DNA of 57,229 bases from Pseudonocardia sp. CNS-139 (GTDB taxonomy: Bacteria; Actinomycetota; Actinomycetes; Mycobacteriales; Pseudonocardiaceae), in contig MKJX01000186.1 of the NCBI GenBank assembly GCA_001942415.1, positions 1 to 57,229 on the forward strand. The letters are read 5' to 3'. Numbering within the stretch: the stretch's first letter is position 1; the number at the start of each line of letters is the position of its first letter. Both the position numbers and the translations under genes were made by a program. Below, one piece after another: positions 19,611-27,844 of the stretch. The notes beneath the pieces were generated by a model. It was not told where the DNA came from, ran no database searches, and saw nothing but the letters and a program-made list of their open reading frames with translations.

Positions 19611-20642
19611 ATGCCTGCCCTGCTCGCGCCTCCGCGCTCCCCCCGCCGTTCCCCCGAGGTCGACCTCGCCGCGACCCGGCGCCAGCTCCTCGCCGGAGCG
19701 GGCGCGTTCTTCGCCCTCGCCGCGTGCGGCGCCCCGGGGCAGGTCGCCCCGCCGGCCGCCGTCACCCGCACGGCCGACGGCGACTTCGGTCCCGTCACGC
19801 TGCCGGCCGACCCGCAGCGGGTCCTCGCCGGCTACGACACCGACACCGACGTCGCGCTCGTGCTCGACCTCCCGCTGGTCGGGGCGCCGGGCGCGCGCGG
19901 GTCGGGCGACCTCCCGTTCCCCGACTACCAGCCGGCCGACCGGCTCGGGGGCGTGCAGCGCGTCGCGACGTTCCTGCCGGAGCCCAACCTGGAGGCGATG
20001 GCGGCGCTGCGCCCCGACTGCATCATCGACGGCGCGTTCGGCGTGCAGGAGCGCTACGACGCGCTGACCCGGATCGCGCCCACGATGTCGTACAACACCG
20101 CGCTCTACACCGACTGGCGGGACGGGTTGCTGCTGGTCGCGCAGGCGTTCGGGCGCGAGGCGAAGGCGCAGGAGTTCCTCGACGCCTACGCGGCGCGGGC
20201 CGCCGCGCTGCGGCCGCGGGTGGAGGAGCGCTTCCCGGAGCGCTCGGCCGCGGTGTTCTACGCCCGCGACGGCGGCGGCGTCACGATCGACGTGCCGTCC
20301 AACCAGGTGCTCGCGTCGATGGTCGACTGCGGGTTCACGCGGGCCGAGGTCGTGCCGGCGTCCAACGAGGCGGGCGGCGCCGAGGTCTCGCTGGAGCGGC
20401 TCGGCGACCTCGCCGGCGTCGGCGTGCTCGTCCGCACCGTCGACCTGCGGTTCGGCGGCGCCGGCCCCACCACCGAACGCGACCTGGAGCCGTACGCGCC
20501 GCTCGCGGGCAGCGAGCTGTGGGCGCGGGTGCCCGCGGTGGCCGGGGGCCGGCTCGTCGACGTGCCCGCGGAGCTGGGCTTCCCGTCCCCGCTCACCGCG
20601 CTCGCGACGCTCGACTTCGTCGAGGGCACGCTGCTCGCCTGA
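19611..20642 (+). CDS. Iron-siderophore ABC transporter substrate-binding lipoprotein
   Basis: 343 residues, intact. Twin-arginine signal (ATRRQLLAGAGAFFALAAC) with the lipobox LAAC, so it is probably Tat-exported and lipidated. The mature part has the FecB/FepB-type periplasmic fold: ADPQRVLAGYDTDTD, then NLEAMAALRPDCII, and ends with TLDFVEGTLLA. It captures Fe(III)-siderophores. No permease or ATPase is next to it, so the transporter must be encoded elsewhere. A putative iron box sits at its start. Confidence 0.87.
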   Translation: MPALLAPPRSPRRSPEVDLAATRRQLLAGAGAFFALAACGAPGQVAPPAAVTRTADGDFGPVTLPADPQRVLAGYDTDTDVALVLDLPLVGAPGARGSGDLPFPDYQPADRLGGVQRVATFLPEPNLEAMAALRPDCIIDGAFGVQERYDALTRIAPTMSYNTALYTDWRDGLLLVAQAFGREAKAQEFLDAYAARAAALRPRVEERFPERSAAVFYARDGGGVTIDVPSNQVLASMVDCGFTRAEVVPASNEAGGAEVSLERLGDLAGVGVLVRTVDLRFGGAGPTTERDLEPYAPLAGSELWARVPAVAGGRLVDVPAELGFPSPLTALATLDFVEGTLLA

Positions 20643-20650
20643 GCAGGGGT

Positions 20651-20693
20651 GAGCCCGCGCCCCCGGTTCGGGGGGCGACGGGGGCGCGGGCTC
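20651..20693. terminator. Bidirectional hairpin terminator
   Basis: Perfect 15-bp stem GAGCCCGCGCCCCCG / CGGGGGCGCGGGCTC with a 13-nt loop, between the convergent stops at 20642 and 20697. No T-tract, as usual in high-GC actinobacteria. Confidence 0.75.
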
Positions 20694-20696
20694 GGC

Positions 20697-21097
20697 TCAC
20701 GCAGCGGGCGGTGGCTCGTACCGGACGAGGTTCACCGACCGCCATTCCTCGACCCGCGTGTCGGGCCACAGCACCTTGACCGTCTCCGCGTCGACGAGCG
20801 CGGTGACCGATCCCCGCGGCATCCGGGCCAGCTCCTCACCGGTGCGCCCGACGACGTCGAACGCGGAGTGCACCTCGGTGTAGAGGTAGAGCGGCGCGTC
20901 GTTGCGGTCGCGGGGCGCGTACGGGTAGTCGCCCTTCACGCGGTGGGCCGGCACCGGCGTGCGGACCACGACCGCCACCAGCGGGGCGCGGGCGCCTTGC
21001 GGTGCTTCGTCGGCTCGTCGCAGAGGTCCGTGGCGTAGTGGATCTGGCCCGGCTTGGGCGGCCGGTCGGCTCGATGCGGGTGGAGCCAGACGCGCAT
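20697..21097 (-). CDS. Hypothetical small protein
   Basis: About 133 residues after restoring one base near 20995. N-terminus MRVWLHPHRADRPPKPGQIHY; C-terminal part with VKGDYPYAPRDRNDAPLYLY, VDAETVKVLWPDTRVEEWRSVNLVRYEP. It looks like a small soluble protein with a strand-rich C-terminus; I do not recognise a family. ATG is preceded by AGGAGGAATGAGGAG, a strong ribosome-binding site. Confidence 0.6.
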
Positions 21098-21272
21098 GTC
21101 TCCTCATTCCTCCTGGGCGCAAGACCCGAGGTGCAACCTGTACTGACGGAATGCGTATCGTCACGTTGCGCGAGCACTCCGCGCGATGCACAAGCTAGCG
21201 GCTGCAATTGTGCCTACGCAAGGCGGGGGGCACTACGACGCCGGAACAGGGGTGCGTGCGAGACTGCGCGCC

Positions 21273-22115
21273 GTGCCGCAGCAGATCCCGACCATGCGCC
21301 GCCTCCGGCTGGCCCGCGACCTCCGCCGGCTGCGCGAGCAGGCCGGCGTCTCGCGCGACCAGGTCATGGAGCTGCTGGACTGCGATCCGGCGAAGGTCTC
21401 CCGCATCGAGTCCGGCAAGCAGGGCGTCTCCATCGCCGAGGTCCGGCTGCTGCTCGGGCTGTTCCGCGTCGAGCCCGCCGAGCAGGAGCGTGTGCTCGAC
21501 CTCGCGCGCGAGGCACGCAAGCGCGAGGAGACGGTGCCGGTCCCGCAGCATCTGCGGGCGTACGTCTCGCTGGAAGCCGAGGCACTGGAGATCAAGGCCT
21601 TCCAGATAGACCTCGTGCCCGGGATGCTGCAGACGGAGCGGTACGTCCGTGCACTCACCTACGCGTACGACCCGACGCAGTCCCGCGCCGAGGTCGACCA
21701 GCTCGTCGCCATCCGGCGCGATCGGCAGGCCCGGCTGCTCGGCGACGACCCGCCGGCGCTGTGGGTGGTGCTGCACGAGGCCGCGGTGCGCATCGTCGCC
21801 GGCGCCGACGATGTGATGCGCGAGCAGCTGGCCCGGGTGCTGGAACTGGGCGAGCTACCGCATGTCTCGGTGCGGCTGATCCCCTTCCGGGCCGGGCCGC
21901 ATGCCTCGATGGGCGTGCCGTTCAGCATCCTCAGGCTGCCCGAGCCCGAGAGCCGCGAGGTGGTGTACCTGGAAGACATGTGGAGCGCCGATTACCTCGA
22001 CAAACCCAAGCAGACCTCCGCCTATAGTGTGGTCTTCGATCGGCTCTGCGCGTCCGCTCTGGACGAGCAGGGCACGAAGACCGCGATCGAGGAAGCGATG
22101 AGGGAGCTGCCATGA
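21273..22115 (+). CDS. XRE-family regulator with DUF5753 domain
   Basis: About 280 residues. N-terminal helix-turn-helix (LREQAGVSRDQVMELLDCDPAKVSRIESGKQG) and a C-terminal DUF5753 domain (FQIDLVPGMLQTERYVRAL, RQARLLGDDPPALWVVLHEAAVR, VVYLEDMWSADYLDKP). In actinobacteria this family is paired with DUF397 proteins as a BldB/WhiJ-like signalling pair. Here the stop overlaps the first DUF397 start by ATGA. Start chosen at GTG 21273; GTG 21252 or ATG 21294 are also possible. Confidence 0.88.
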   Translation: MPQQIPTMRRLRLARDLRRLREQAGVSRDQVMELLDCDPAKVSRIESGKQGVSIAEVRLLLGLFRVEPAEQERVLDLAREARKREETVPVPQHLRAYVSLEAEALEIKAFQIDLVPGMLQTERYVRALTYAYDPTQSRAEVDQLVAIRRDRQARLLGDDPPALWVVLHEAAVRIVAGADDVMREQLARVLELGELPHVSVRLIPFRAGPHASMGVPFSILRLPEPESREVVYLEDMWSADYLDKPKQTSAYSVVFDRLCASALDEQGTKTAIEEAMRELP

Positions 22116-22312
22116 TCGACCCGGGCACACTGAGCTGGCGGAAGTCGAGCTACTCCAACGGCGCAGGCGGCGAGTGCGTGGAGGTCGCCGATCTCCCCGG
22201 CGGCCGGCTGGTGCGGGACACCAAGGACGCCGGCAACGGCCCGATCCTGCGCTTCACCGACGAGCAGTGGGGCGCGTTCGTCAGCGCCGTCAAGGACGGC
22301 GAGTTCGGCTGA
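22112..22312 (+). CDS. DUF397 protein, copy 1
   Basis: 66 residues. Standard DUF397 pattern: WRKSSYSNGAGGECVEVADLPGG..VRDTKD, then FTDEQWGAFVSAVKDGEF. Translationally coupled to the XRE gene. Small DUF397 proteins act as partners or antagonists of the XRE/DUF5753 regulators (WhiJ-type systems). Confidence 0.9.
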   Translation: MIDPGTLSWRKSSYSNGAGGECVEVADLPGGRLVRDTKDAGNGPILRFTDEQWGAFVSAVKDGEFG

Positions 22313-22329
22313 CCGTCCGACCGACCACG

Positions 22330-22358
22330 AGCCCCGGTCCACAGGGTGGACCGGGGCT
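22330..22358. terminator. Hairpin between DUF397 copies 1 and 2
   Basis: Perfect 13-bp stem AGCCCCGGTCCAC / GTGGACCGGGGCT with a 3-nt loop (AGG). It separates the XRE-DUF397 pair from the next two copies and would end or weaken transcription there. Confidence 0.75.
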
Positions 22359-22404
22359 CCGTCGTCGTGGCACTCTGTCACCATCGAGCGAACGGAGGGC
22401 GATC

Positions 22405-22602
22405 GTGGATCCGAACGCACTGAACTGGCGGAAGTCCAGCTACTCCGACGGTGGCGGCGGTCAATGCGTGGAGGTGGCCGATCTTCCCGGCGGTCGTCTG
22501 GTTCGGGATACCAAGGACGCGGGCCGGGGCCCGATCCTGCGTTTCACCGACGCGGAGTGGGGCGCGTTCGTCAGCGCGGTGAAGGACGGTGAGTTCGAGT
22601 GA
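22405..22602 (+). CDS. DUF397 protein, copy 2
   Basis: 65 residues from GTG 22405, preceded by ACGGAGGG. Same pattern as copy 1 (WRKSSYSDGGGGQCVEVADLPGG, FTDAEWGAFVSAVKDGEFE). Its stop overlaps the next start by GTGA. Confidence 0.88.
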   Translation: MDPNALNWRKSSYSDGGGGQCVEVADLPGGRLVRDTKDAGRGPILRFTDAEWGAFVSAVKDGEFE

Positions 22603-22790
22603 GCGCACCGATCTGGCGGAAGTCCAGCTTCTCCAACGGCGGCGGCGGTGAGTGCGTGGAGGTCGCGGATCTCCCCGCCGGCCGTCTGGTGCGGGACTCC
22701 AAGGATGCGGGCCGGGGCCCGGTCCTGCGCTTCACCGTTGAGGAGTGGGGCGCGTTCGTCCGGGCCGTCAAGGACGGCGAGTTCGGCTAA
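22599..22790 (+). CDS. DUF397 protein, copy 3
   Basis: 63 residues from GTG 22599, coupled to copy 2. Pattern WRKSSFSNGGGGECVEVADLPAG, VEEWGAFVRAVKDGEF. The shortest of the three, lacking the few extra N-terminal residues. The three copies are recent tandem duplicates. Confidence 0.88.
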   Translation: MSAPIWRKSSFSNGGGGECVEVADLPAGRLVRDSKDAGRGPVLRFTVEEWGAFVRAVKDGEFG

Positions 22791-22820
22791 CCCGGCGTCA
22801 TCCGGGGCACTTCTCGTGCG

Positions 22821-23495
22821 ATGAGTCCGGAAGCCGCGGTACTGGGTCTGCTCTGCGCCGTGCGCGCGGTCCCGATGTCCGTGGTGTACGCGCTCCTGAC
22901 GTCCGGCGCGCCGCGCCGGCTGCTGTCGTTCTACCTCGTGGCCGGCACGGTCGTCAGCCTCGCCACCGGGATCGCGGTGGTGAGCTGGTTCGGCGCCGTC
23001 GCGGGGTCGGGCGGCGCGTCGGCCGCCGGTGACGTCGGCTACGTCGTGGCGGGCGCCGGCGCGCTGTCCTTCGCGGTGGGCTTCTGGAGCGGGCGGGTCG
23101 GCAACGGCCCGCGGCGCGGCGAGCGGCGCGGCCCACTGGCCCCCGACGGCCGGCTCGGGCGGCGCCTGCGCAACCCCTCGGCCGTCGACGCCGCCGTGGC
23201 GGGTGCCCTCACGAACCTGCCCGGCCTCTTCTACCTCGCGGGGCTCGCGGCGATCCTCGAGACCCGGCCGACCCCCGTCAACGCGGTCGCGCAGGTCGTG
23301 GTCTTCAACGTCCTGCGGTTCGCCGCGCCGCTCGCGGTGCTGGTGCTGCTCGCGCTGCGCCCGGACGGCACGCTCCGGATCGTCGACACGGTGCACGCCT
23401 GGGCCCGGCGCCACAGCCGCAAGCTCGTGACGGGCGTGTTCGCGCTGGTCGGGGGCTACCTGTTGGCCAAGGGGCTGGTCGGGCTACTGGCCTGA
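22821..23495 (+). CDS. GAP-family (SfLAP) membrane protein
   Basis: 224 residues with about six hydrophobic helices, including SVVYALLTSGAPRRLLSFYLVAG and NLPGLFYLAGLAAILE, and a long basic cytoplasmic loop near residues 92-125. This matches the Gap/Sap family of actinobacteria, whose mycobacterial members help move glycopeptidolipids or sulfolipids across the membrane. Substrate here unknown. Intact; convergent with the DinB gene, stops 4 bp apart. Confidence 0.8.
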   Translation: MSPEAAVLGLLCAVRAVPMSVVYALLTSGAPRRLLSFYLVAGTVVSLATGIAVVSWFGAVAGSGGASAAGDVGYVVAGAGALSFAVGFWSGRVGNGPRRGERRGPLAPDGRLGRRLRNPSAVDAAVAGALTNLPGLFYLAGLAAILETRPTPVNAVAQVVVFNVLRFAAPLAVLVLLALRPDGTLRIVDTVHAWARRHSRKLVTGVFALVGGYLLAKGLVGLLA

Positions 23496-23499
23496 GCGG

Positions 23500-23997
23500 C
23501 TACGCGAGCTGGCGCTCGGCGTCCTGCAGGTGGTGCTGCACCTCGTGCAGCGAGTGCGCCGCCACCCACCGCATCGACCGGACGGTCGTGATCGCCCCGC
23601 GGTGCACGAGCGTGCGCTGCCACTGCGCCGGGTCGAGCCGGTCGAGCACGTTGGTGAACATCAGCGCGGCGTCCCCGATCTGGCGGGCGACGTCGGTGGG
23701 CGCCTGCTCGGCGTAGCCGTCGTGCACGACCCGCTCCTCGCGTCCCATCGGCTCGAACGTCGGCTGCGGGATCCGCAGCGCGGTGAGCACCCGTTCCCGC
23801 TGGACGAGCAGGGTGTCCCGGACGTGGCACGCGTACTCGATGGCCGACCAGACGCCGGGGGCCCGCCGGGTGCGCAGCTCGCCGGGCTCGGCGGACAACA
23901 GGAGGGTGGCGAAGGACGCCGCCCCGTCGGTCAGGCCGGGGATCGTCGAGCGACCCTCGCGGGAGAACTCGAATCCGCATTCCGGGCACCGGTTCAT
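23500..23997 (-). CDS. DinB-family protein with N-terminal zinc ribbon
   Basis: 165 residues. Starts with a zinc-binding CPECGFEFSREG segment, then the four-helix DinB fold with its metal histidines (EYACHVRDTLL and AAHSLHEVQHHLQDAERQ). DinB proteins are thiol-linked metalloenzymes or damage-inducible proteins of mostly unknown substrate. The ATG lies 130 bp from the divergent ligase gene. Confidence 0.82.
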   Translation of the reverse strand: MNRCPECGFEFSREGRSTIPGLTDGAASFATLLLSAEPGELRTRRAPGVWSAIEYACHVRDTLLVQRERVLTALRIPQPTFEPMGREERVVHDGYAEQAPTDVARQIGDAALMFTNVLDRLDPAQWQRTLVHRGAITTVRSMRWVAAHSLHEVQHHLQDAERQLA

Positions 23998-24126
23998 CCG
24001 GGCTGTGCTCCTCACGGCGAAGGTGGAACGTCGCGGCCTCTCGCCCCCCGTGGCCCTGGTTTCCCCGTCTGACCTGCGGGTACTCGCGTCCTCGGCGGCC
24101 GGACGAGAAGCGGGGTGGCACAGCGG

Positions 24127-25105
24127 ATGCGCGTGGCGATCCTGTACGGCGGCCGTACCCTGGAGCACGACGAGTCCGTGGCGTCCGCCGTCGGCGTGGC
24201 GCGAGCCGCGACCGAGCGCGGGCACGACGTCCGGATGATCGACCCCGCCGCCGGTGCCGGCCAGGGCGTGCGCCGGGGCGTGCTCGCGGCGCTGACCAGC
24301 GGTTCCGTGCTCGCCGAGCTGCTGAGCGCGGACGCGGGGTGCGGTCGTGCACGGCGGCTGGGGCGGCGACGGGCACCTGCAGGCGGTGCTGGAGCTGGCC
24401 GGCGTGCCGTTCACCGGGGCCGGGAGCGCGGCGTGCGCGCTGGCCTGGAACAAGGTGCAGACGCTCGGGCTGCTGCGCGCCGCCGGGATCGCGACGCCGC
24501 CGTCGGGCGCGTGGCGGCACGGGTACGCCGACCCGCCCGACGACGTCTGGCGGCTGCTCGCGGACGGCCCGGTCGTGGTGAAGGAGGCGACCGGGACCTG
24601 CCGGCGCACGCTGCACGTCGCGACCACGCCCGCCCAGCTGCGCGACGCCTGCGAGCTGGCCCACCACGGCGAGCTGCTGCTGGTCACGCCGTACCTGGCG
24701 GGCCGGGAGTTCACGGTGGCGGTGGTCGGCCCCGACGTGCTGCCGGTGGCGGAGATCCGGCTGGACGGGCCGCTGCTGGACCACGCGGCGAAGTCCCGCG
24801 GCGGCACCGACGTGCGCTGCCCGGCCGAGCTGCCGTCGGCGCCGGCCGGCGAGCTGGCCGCCGCCGCGCTCGCCGCGCACCACGCGCTCGGCATGGGCGA
24901 CCGCGCGGTGTCGCGCGTCGACCTGCGCTGCGACGCGGACGGGCGACCGTACTGCCTGGAGGTCAACGCCTGCCCCGGGCTGCGGCCGGGCAGCCCGCTC
25001 GCGCTGGCCGCACGGGGCGCCGGCTGGAGCTACCCGGACCTCGTCGAACGGGTCATGGACCTGGCCGTCGCGCCCGCCGCGTCGGTGCTCGAACCGGCGC
25101 TGTGA
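24127..25105 (+). CDS. D-alanine--D-alanine ligase-like ATP-grasp enzyme
   Basis: About 326 residues after restoring one base near 24340. N-terminus VAILYGGRTLEHDESVASA (the Ddl GG-x-x-x-E-x-x-S signature), ATP-grasp with WNKVQTLGLLRAAGIATPP, PVVVKEATGTCRRT, and the Mg site YCLEVNACPGLRPGSP. Compared with housekeeping Ddl it is shorter and the last motif is not the usual NTLPG-T. It could be a side-branch dipeptide ligase rather than the essential Ddl. Starts ATG 24127. Confidence 0.8.
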
Positions 25106-25106
25106 G

Positions 25107-25727
25107 TCAGCGGGGCTCGTTGTACCAGCGCCAGTCCGCCGCGCGCCGGGGCCGTCCGGGCAGCTCACCGCGGCCCGTCGCCCAGCGCAGCGCGGCCCAG
25201 CCGGGCACGCCGGCCCGGTCCACGTCGGGCATCAGCCGGGCCAGCACGCGGGCGCACAGGTCGTCGTCGGGCTGCCAGCGCAGGCCGAGCCCGCGCGCGA
25301 GGTCGTCGGTGTGGACGGCGGTCTCCAGCACGCCCATCGCCGCGGTCGCCTCCGCGTCGGCGAGCCCGAAGGTGTGGAAGCCGCGGGCGTCCGGCGGCGC
25401 CGCGGTGACGACGGCCGCGAGCAGCGCCCCGCACGCCGAGACCACCGTGAGCAGCCCGTCGACCCCGTCCTCCGGACGGGCGTGGATCGCGGTGTCCTCG
25501 CCGCCCGGGCGCCGGGTGGTCAGGTCGAACGGCAGGTAGTCGCGGGTGTCGCCGGCCGCGAGCTGCACGGCGTAGGCGAAGAGGTCGTCGGCGACGTGCT
25601 CGGCGGTCTCCCAGCAGCTCCACGTCAGGTCCCCGGCCGGCACCGACCAGTCCAGGTCGCGACCCGCCGCCAGCGCCGTCACCGCGGCGCCGACGACGGT
25701 CCGGACGTCCTCCGCGCCGACCGTCAC
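25107..25727 (-). CDS. Maleylpyruvate isomerase-like (MDMPI/DinB) protein
   Basis: 206 residues, intact. Pattern of the mycothiol-dependent maleylpyruvate isomerase N-terminal fold: LTWSCWETAEHVADDLFAYAVQL (metal His), GVLETAVHTDDLARGLGL (second metal His) and a typical C-terminal DVDRAGVPGWAALRWATGR. Belongs to the actinobacterial TIGR03086-like group; substrate unknown. Convergent with the ligase gene, stops one base apart. Confidence 0.82.
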   Translation of the reverse strand: MTVGAEDVRTVVGAAVTALAAGRDLDWSVPAGDLTWSCWETAEHVADDLFAYAVQLAAGDTRDYLPFDLTTRRPGGEDTAIHARPEDGVDGLLTVVSACGALLAAVVTAAPPDARGFHTFGLADAEATAAMGVLETAVHTDDLARGLGLRWQPDDDLCARVLARLMPDVDRAGVPGWAALRWATGRGELPGRPRRAADWRWYNEPR

Positions 25728-25785
25728 CGCGCGAAGAGTAGAGAGCCTCGCCCCGCCGGGCGAGCGGGGCTAGGTTCGGTGTTCG

Positions 25786-25799
25786 CCGTCCGCGGACGG
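25786..25799. promoter_or_regulatory. Palindrome upstream of response-regulator gene
   Basis: CCGTCCGCGGACGG is a perfect 14-bp palindrome 62 bp before the ATG at 25862. It is a candidate operator, though GC-rich palindromes arise by chance in this DNA. Confidence 0.35.
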
Positions 25800-25861
25800 T
25801 GCACACCGCGCAGCGGCGCGCGGGCACGATCGATGTGGACGAAGATCCGGCAGGAGCCCGC

Positions 25862-27533
25862 ATGACAGCCCCGACGGCGAAGCCCGTCCTGATGACCGTG
25901 GACGACGACCCGGGCGTGAGCCGTTCCGTCGCGCGTGACCTGCGCCGGCGCTACGGCCAGGACTACCGGATCGTCCGGGCCGAGTCCGGCCGGGAGGCGC
26001 TGGACGCGCTGCGTGAGCTGACGCTGCGCGGCGAGCCCGTCGCCGCGATCCTCGCGGACTACCGGATGCCCGAGATGAACGGCATCGAGTTCCTCGAACA
26101 GGCGATGGACATCGCCCCGCACGCCCGGCGCGCGCTGCTCACCGCGTACGCCGACACCGACGCCGCGATCCAGGCGATCAACCTCGTGGACGTCGACCAC
26201 TACCTGCTCAAGCCGTGGGACCCGCCGGAGGAGAAGCTCTACCCGGTGGTCGACGCGCTGGTCGAGACCTGGCGGGCGGTCGGCATCCAGCCGGTCGACG
26301 AGATCAAGGTGCTCGGCCACCGCTGGTCGGCCGAGTGCTTCGCGGCCCGCGACTTCCTGGCCCGCAACTCGGTGCCCTACCGCTACTACTCGATCGACGA
26401 GCCGGAGGGCGCGCGGCTGCTCGCGGCGGCCGGCGCCGCCGCCGAGGACGTGCCGGTGATCGTCACGCCCGACGGCACCGCGCTGCGCTCGCCCAGCGAC
26501 GCCGAGATCGCCGCCGCCTGCGGGCTGACCACCGACCCGGTCTCCGACTTCTACGACCTGATCGTCGTGGGCGGCGGCCCGGCCGGGCTCGGCGCGGCCG
26601 TCTACGGGGCGTCGGAGGGGCTGCGCACGGTGCTCGTCGAGCGCCAGGCCACCGGCGGGCAGGCCGGGCAGAGCTCGCGCATCGAGAACTACCTCGGCTT
26701 CCCGGACGGGGTGTCCGGCGCGCAGCTCACCGACCGGGCCCGGCGGCAGGCCGCCAAGTTCGGCGCCGAGGTGCTCACGGCCCGCGACGTCGTCGCGCTG
26801 GAGCCGCGCGGCTCGGCCCGGGTGGTGCGGTTCGGCGACGGCTCCGAGATCACCGCGCACGCCGTGGTGCTCGCCACCGGCGTCTCCTACCGCAGCCTCG
26901 ACGCGCCCGGCGTGGCCGAGCTGACCGGCCGCGGCGTGTTCTACGGCTCGGCCGCCACCGAGGCCCCGGCCTGCCGCGGCGAGGACGTCTACATCGTCGG
27001 CGGCGCCAACTCCGCAGGTCAGGCCGCGGTCTTCTTCTCCCGGCACGCCGCCACCGTCACGCTCGTGGTGCGCGGGGCGAACCTGGAGGCGTCGATGTCG
27101 TCGTACCTGATCAAGCAGATCGACGCCATCGACAACATCGCCGTGCGCACCCGCTGCGAGGTCGTGGAGGCCACCGGCGACGGGCACCTGCAGAGCCTGC
27201 GGCTGTGCCACCGCGAGTCCGACGTCACCGAGTCGGTGAAGGCCGGCTCGATGTTCGTGTTCATCGGCGCGGCGCCGCGCACCGACTGGCTCGACGGGGT
27301 GGTCGAGCGCGACGGGCGCGGTTTCGTCCGCACCGGGCCCGACCTCGTCGTCGACGGGCGGCGGCCGGCGGGATGGCGGCTCGACCGCGACCCGTACCAC
27401 CTGGAGTCGAGCGTGCCCGGCGTGTTCGTGGCCGGCGACGTGCGGGCCGACTCGGTCAAGCGCGTCGCGTCGGCCGTCGGGGAGGGGCCATGGCCGGTGA
27501 CCCTCGGTCCACCGGTACCTGGCGGAGCAGTAG
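25862..27533 (+). CDS. Response regulator fused to thioredoxin-reductase-like flavoprotein
   Basis: About 557 residues. Receiver domain (residues 9-130) with the acidic pair DDD near the start, phosphoacceptor Asp in ILADYRMPEMNG and Lys in YLLKPWD. A thioredoxin-fold segment follows (residues about 140-220) and then an FAD/NAD(P)H module: VVGGGPAGLGAAVYGASEG, TGGQAG, VLATGVSYR, and the second nucleotide loop IVGGANSAGQAA. The CxxC of true thioredoxin reductase is absent (only ATEAPACRGEDV). Two apparent base losses near 27488 and 27510 hide the conserved ending; repair gives VGEGAMAV..YLAEQ and a stop at 27533. It is the likely partner of the kinase at 27845. Confidence 0.86.
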
Positions 27534-27726
27534 CCGCCTCCCCGTGAGCATCGCCGCTGCCCCGACGCCCGTCGTCCTCCTCGGCGAGGCTGTCGAGATC
27601 CACTCCGAACCGCGCCGCCACGTCGCGGAGGCTGTGCCGCACACCGGTGTCGGTGGCGGCGCGGGCCAGGGCGATGCCCAGGAGCCCTTGCCGACGCCGG
27701 TCACGTCCTTCTGTGTCGCTGTTCAT
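27534..27726 (-). CDS. Possible small ORF, 3' end unresolved
   Basis: An open frame starts at ATG 27726 and reads GIALARAATDTGVRHSLRD and VAARFGVDLDSLAEED, which looks protein-like and slightly like a helix-turn-helix. Downstream it runs without a stop into the antisense of the preceding flavoprotein gene, so its true end cannot be set. I give the part that lies in the 311-bp gap. It is divergent from the histidine kinase gene. Confidence 0.3.
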
Positions 27727-27738
27727 GATCGGTCCCTC

Positions 27739-27778
27739 CCGGGTGTCCATGATCCCGGTCGGGATCGTGGGCACCCGG
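27739..27778. promoter_or_regulatory. Long inverted repeat before cNMP-histidine kinase
   Basis: Arms 27739-27757 and 27760-27778 match at 17 of 19 positions, and the two mismatches would be G-U pairs in RNA. Core is GATCCCG-GT-CGGGATC. It lies 66 bp before the kinase ATG in the divergent gap and may be an operator or a terminator-like structure. Confidence 0.5.
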
Positions 27779-27844
27779 AGAGCCTCGGGTCCTCGCCGAA
27801 ACGTCGTACGCTCGACGTGTGCCAACCCACGTCCAGGCGGAGCG

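Noticed and set aside
27470..27533. Full-length gene from the minus frame starting at 27726
   Set aside because: It only stays open by running antisense through the flavoprotein gene; only the part in the gap is kept at low confidence.
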